Shown one piece after another: positions 19,376-22,973 of a stretch of 22,973 nucleotides of DNA. The stretch comes from Gamarada debralockiae. Its lineage: Eukaryota > Ascomycota > Leotiomycetes > Helotiales > Hyphodiscaceae. The position numbers were made by a program, and so were the translations under genes. How positions within the stretch are numbered: the stretch's first letter is position 1; every line of letters begins with the position of its first letter. The notes under the pieces were generated by a model. That model saw nothing but the letters and a program-made list of their open reading frames with translations, did no database searches and was not told the DNA's origin. The stretch covers positions 1 through 22,973 of the forward strand of contig NXFV01000922.1 in the NCBI GenBank assembly GCA_002803225.1, in the 5' to 3' direction.

Positions 19376-21297
19376 TCAATCCCACGACCTACCACCCTGG
19401 TACCCAACACCGTTATCATATCGAATGTGCTTAGGCACATTCTGATGAAACATGGAACCCTCATTCTCCTCACCAAACATTGCTCCTACTTCATCATCTT
19501 CATCATCAGCCTCCACGGGCTTCTCCTCCACAACCTTCTTCTTCGCAAGGGCTTCGGCCTCCTGCTTCTTCTTCTCCTTCGCAAGGGCTTTGGCCTCCTG
19601 CTTCTTCTTCTCCTTCGCAAGGGCTTTGACCTCTCGTTTCTGCTTCGTCTCCAACTCCATCTCCTCCATCTGAGCCTTCAATGCTGCCATCTTCTTCTTA
19701 TCTTCCTCGTCCTCGTCCTCTTCCTCTATCTCACTGTCCCAGTTGCCTTCGGGCGCACTGGTATCATCATCAGCCGAGGCAGGGGTAACTGGCTTGAGGA
19801 TCAACTTATCGACCGTACGAGTACGGTCGCAGGTGCCCTTCTTAGCATCAGCATGCTGAACTTTACGGCCTTCACCTGCTTCTATCTGGTATTCCATAGG
19901 CACTTCATCAGCTTTGGCTGAAGTGTCATTGGCGGATCTACAACCGTCGCGTTGGAATGTGTGCCATTGCGATGGCGTACCGGGTAGCTGTGAGCTACCA
20001 TCCTGCTGGGGAGCAGAGCGACGGGTGAACTCACGGAAAGCGTCAAGAACATTGTAAGCATGTGATAAGTTGTTCCCATATATCATGTTATTTGTATCTC
20101 TTGCCCATGCCGTGATAGCAGTATGGACAAAGTCTGCCCGGGCTTCGGCCTCGGGGGTACAGTCTACAGCGGTAACTGTGATTCGAACCTTATTGAGCTC
20201 GGGCATCTTGTAGTGGCTGAGCTTGACTTGAGCCTCCTCTTCCAAGGTCTTAACGTACTCACCCTCTGCGCCAACGAAGAGACGTTCGGCCAGACGGTGA
20301 GCGGAAACCTGTTCGCGTTGCTTGGGCTTTGGCCCACGAGGCACATTGGATCTAGATAATTGTTCGCTGGATCCTCCCCCGCTACCATCAACATTAAAGG
20401 CAATGGGCTTGGAAGCGGGGGGCTTGGGCTTCCCAGAAGCATCGTATGGAACGTGCTGCTTGACCCAGCCAGGAATAGCGGGAGCGGGTTGGGTGGAATC
20501 ATCGGAAGTAGGCTTTGGCTTACTACCGGGACGAACGTAGTTGGGGGGAACGAAAGGAGGCGGGACACCTCCCTTCTCAGAAGCAGGAGGAGCGTGTCTC
20601 GAGCCGCCTTGAAGCCCGCCCTCGGATATCTTCTTCGGCGGACTCTCCGGTCCAACAATATGACCAGTGGTTTGAACTGATTTGATTAACTTGGATGGGT
20701 CACCGGAACGTTGGTTGAACTGAGGAAGAGCGGGTTGTTGAGGAGCGGGAGTGGGAGCTGCAGAAGCTTGTGATGGAGGACCATTGCTATAATAATGGTG
20801 CTCAACAACCCGCTCAATGATGCGGGTGACCGGAGGTTGGGAACTGGTATAATAACGGCGGTCTTGTGGGACGAAATCTTGGTATCTTTGGATACCAGAC
20901 GAAGCCGCAGCGGGGGTAGAGGAAGGTTGATATCTTTGGACCTCGCGGGTTTGAGCTTGTTGAGCTTGTTCTTGTAATCGCCGATCGTAATCGGCTCTCT
21001 TGGGTTTATCGCTGGCTGGGGGTTCCAGGTAATCGTCAATCTCTCCATCATCTAGCTTTGGCCCTGTTGGATATTAGACAGTGATCTGCAACTTCTTGCC
21101 ATAGAGAACTTACAGAAGTGCTTCCAAACTAGCCACTCAGCGTTGTAGCACCAGTGCTCTGGTGCATCAACAAAGTGAGGAGCTTTTCGCTGAACCTTGG
21201 CAAACTTATCATTGTAAACTGAGTCTAACTGTTGTAATCTATTTTCGCGTTGCAGCTTTCTGCGCAAGAGAGGCATCGAAGACGTGAATGTGTCCAT
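19376..21297 (-). CDS. Uncharacterised protein with KH-like segment and coiled-coil tail
   Basis: Not a family I know. On the minus strand exon 1 is 21297-21114 and exon 2 is 21063-19376. The 50-base intron (GTAAGT...CAACAG) completes a Trp codon, giving 623 residues. Residues 1-90 contain a Trp/Tyr-rich block (PEHWCYNAEWLVWKHFWPKL). About 90-300 is Pro, Gln and Ser-rich and probably disordered. About 313-385 looks like a KH-type fold: a GAEG (GxxG) loop at 326-329 followed by a helix, then VRITVTAVDCT as a strand and ADFVHTAITAW as the last helix. An acidic stretch leads into a Lys/Glu/Ala coiled coil (about 516-573) carrying 12-residue repeats. No signal peptide or membrane segment is seen. 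An RNA-binding role is inference from the GxxG segment. It is convergent with the TM9 gene. Confidence 0.85.
19542..19649 (-). repeat. 36-bp tandem repeat encoding a 12-residue Lys/Glu unit
   Basis: Copies beginning TTCGCAAGGGCTT (plus strand) start at 19542, 19578 and 19614. The first two 36-bp units are nearly identical and the third diverges after about 15 bases. In the minus-strand gene they encode KEKKKQEAKALA-like units in the coiled-coil tail. Unit length is a multiple of three, so copy changes would keep the frame. Confidence 0.9.
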
Positions 21298-22922
21298 GGT
21301 GCCAAAAACAACGATGTTGGATATTTCGTTGTTGAAGAGAGAGGAAGGAAAGTTGAAAAAGATTTCACGAAGCGCGGCAGATCATCATTGTTTTTGACGC
21401 TAATTAGCTCGGTTAGTTCGGCCCACAGATCAACATCAAGTTGGATAGGCGAATTCAAACGAAGGGCGAGGGCATCGTCATATCTACACGTGCACGATTT
21501 TAAAGGGTCATCGCTGAATTATGCGTCACAAACGCAGTTTGCGAAGAGTGTTGGGTAATTAAACCTTTGGATATGGAATTGAAGGTGGTATTTCTCTCGC
21601 AATAGCTAATAGGATAGAGAAGTTTGGGGTGGGGGTTATGGTTTTGGGGATCTGGCTCAATGTCTGGCTTCTGGAAGTATGCATCTGAATGCTGCACTTC
21701 TATCTCGTTCAGATTCCATTCAAAGGTTTATGGATGGATGCTATAGCCCTTGACTTGGCCTTTAGAACTTGGATCCGTAGAATAACAGGAAATTTGATCC
21801 ATTTCTGTCACTGCTTGCTTTACAAGTCTGGGCGACGCATATGGATGGAAATATCTGGATAATACCCAAGGCAACATCAATTTCCGCATCAAAATATCAA
21901 AGCATTTCTTTCTGAACATTTCTCATTTTTTTTTCAAGAGCTATCTTGGGGTAGAATAAAGCATTTCTTATCGTTGATACTCAGAGAACTCACTGCATAG
22001 GATATGAGGTTGAAATTGACATTATTTGATCCTCGCCAAGCTTCACAAGCGGCGGGCGCTAGCAAGCCTCTCCAGACTTCACTACGCAGGCCTGATAGTC
22101 TAGGCATTAAGACATATTTCCTGCAGCGACATTCATTGATATATTCCGCAGACTGGAGTTTGCTTTAGCTATATGAATTTAGAGTGCTGAATATGAGTGG
22201 AATTTTTTCAAACCGGAGCTTGAACGTCTATCATCTTTCTTATATCTGTGATTCCTGTGACGGCAGTCGTCACATGACTGGTTTTACGTGGCTGGCTTCG
22301 CGACAACTTGGTGTTTCGTGTGTCCTGCCCATGTATCAGGCTAGGGGGTACAAGAGCTCGGCCATTCCATTCCTTTGGCCTTTTCCTTCCTTCCTTAGTT
22401 TAGTATTTTAAGACAATCGAGACTTAGATCTTTGCGCTTCAGACCATTGCTTCGCTCCTGCCGTCACAATTCCTAGTAATTTCAGTTTAAAATATAGGCC
22501 ACCTTTCCCTTAGTGATCCAAGGGACAGCGCAATTCTGAGCAAAAGGAGTCTCTTTGGGGGGCATTTGCCAGCGAAGGGTCGGTGAGGGCTGTAGTAGGC
22601 AAAAGGGCAAGGAGGGCTTTTCTGAATATTACAAAACAAGCAAAGGCTGCCATGAGATCATGTGATCTGCTTTACACCATGTACTTACAGAATCTTGTAT
22701 CACTAATAGATAGCCGGCTGAAGCTAAAGTAAGAGAACGCGACGACAGCGAAAAAACTTGTTCTTTGGAACGCTGGCGGCGCGCCGACTTATAGCAAGAA
22801 GGTGGACAGATTGAAGTTCCAGTGCGGTCGATAATCGTGGTCCCCGCCTTCCTCTCCGACGTGTGCAAAACAAGACAAGTACTAAAAGAACCCCAAGAAT
22901 ACATCCTACTATAGCTGCAATA

Positions 22923-22923
<1 letters not shown>
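21298..22923. other. Right flank with no supportable gene
   Basis: About 1.6 kb. The first 200 bases are the upstream region of the minus-strand gene. On that strand 21493-21467 contains a short ATG-led upstream frame (MTMPSPFV). A longer, ATG-less frame there (including LDVDLWAELTELIS) is protein-like but continues into the known first exon in another frame. A CACGTG lies at 21487-21492. Beyond about 21560 only short frames are seen on either strand, including one on the minus strand at 22904-22629 that matches nothing I know. No tRNA was found. Confidence 0.5.

Positions 22924-22973
<50 letters not shown>
22924..22973. repeat. Terminal run of 50 C
   Basis: The window ends in an uninterrupted homopolymer of 50 C. 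Such runs are rare in fungal genomes and sit exactly at the sequence end, so an assembly or sequencing artefact at a contig edge is the most likely explanation. Confidence 0.9.

Overview
The window looks like nuclear DNA of a filamentous ascomycete (Pezizomycotina). The genes carry short introns of about 45-70 bases with GTRNGT-like donors, CTRAC/CTAAT branch points and YAG acceptors. The best preserved gene is a fungal-type Dicer with no recognisable PAZ domain. A helotialean (Leotiomycete) origin is my guess from general resemblance only. I found no bacterial-type operon, CRISPR array, rRNA or convincing tRNA.

Layout from left to right. Positions 1-1214 are AT-rich, with a T-rich simple repeat and a 23/46-bp minisatellite. 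Positions 1215-2837 hold an uncharacterised, perhaps decaying gene that ends in a damaged zinc knuckle. Positions 3099-4474 encode an orphan protein with a C-terminal coiled coil. Positions 4475-6796 are gene-poor, with fragments that look like gene relics. A TAP42-like PP2A regulator lies on the minus strand (8024-6797). A divergent promoter region separates it from a complete Dicer-like gene, dcl1 (8896-14122), whose 5' leader is long and full of upstream reading frames. Next come a ubiquitin C-terminal hydrolase of the UCH-L3/YUH1 class (14536-15353), a 1.5-kb spacer, a TM9/EMP70 nonaspanin (16852-19127) and, convergent with it, an uncharacterised minus-strand gene (21297-19376) with a KH-like GxxG segment and a coiled-coil tail. 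The last 1.6 kb is non-coding as far as I can see, and the window ends in a run of 50 C.

The genes do not form an obvious pathway. They are mostly conserved housekeeping functions (TOR/PP2A signalling, ubiquitin recycling, Golgi/endosome membrane sorting) around one RNA-silencing enzyme. The least explained items are the dcl1 5' region, the KH-like orphan, the 3099-4474 orphan and the minisatellite beside a damaged gene. All exon boundaries were worked out by hand from reading-frame continuity, splice signals and family conservation, and none was tested against transcripts.
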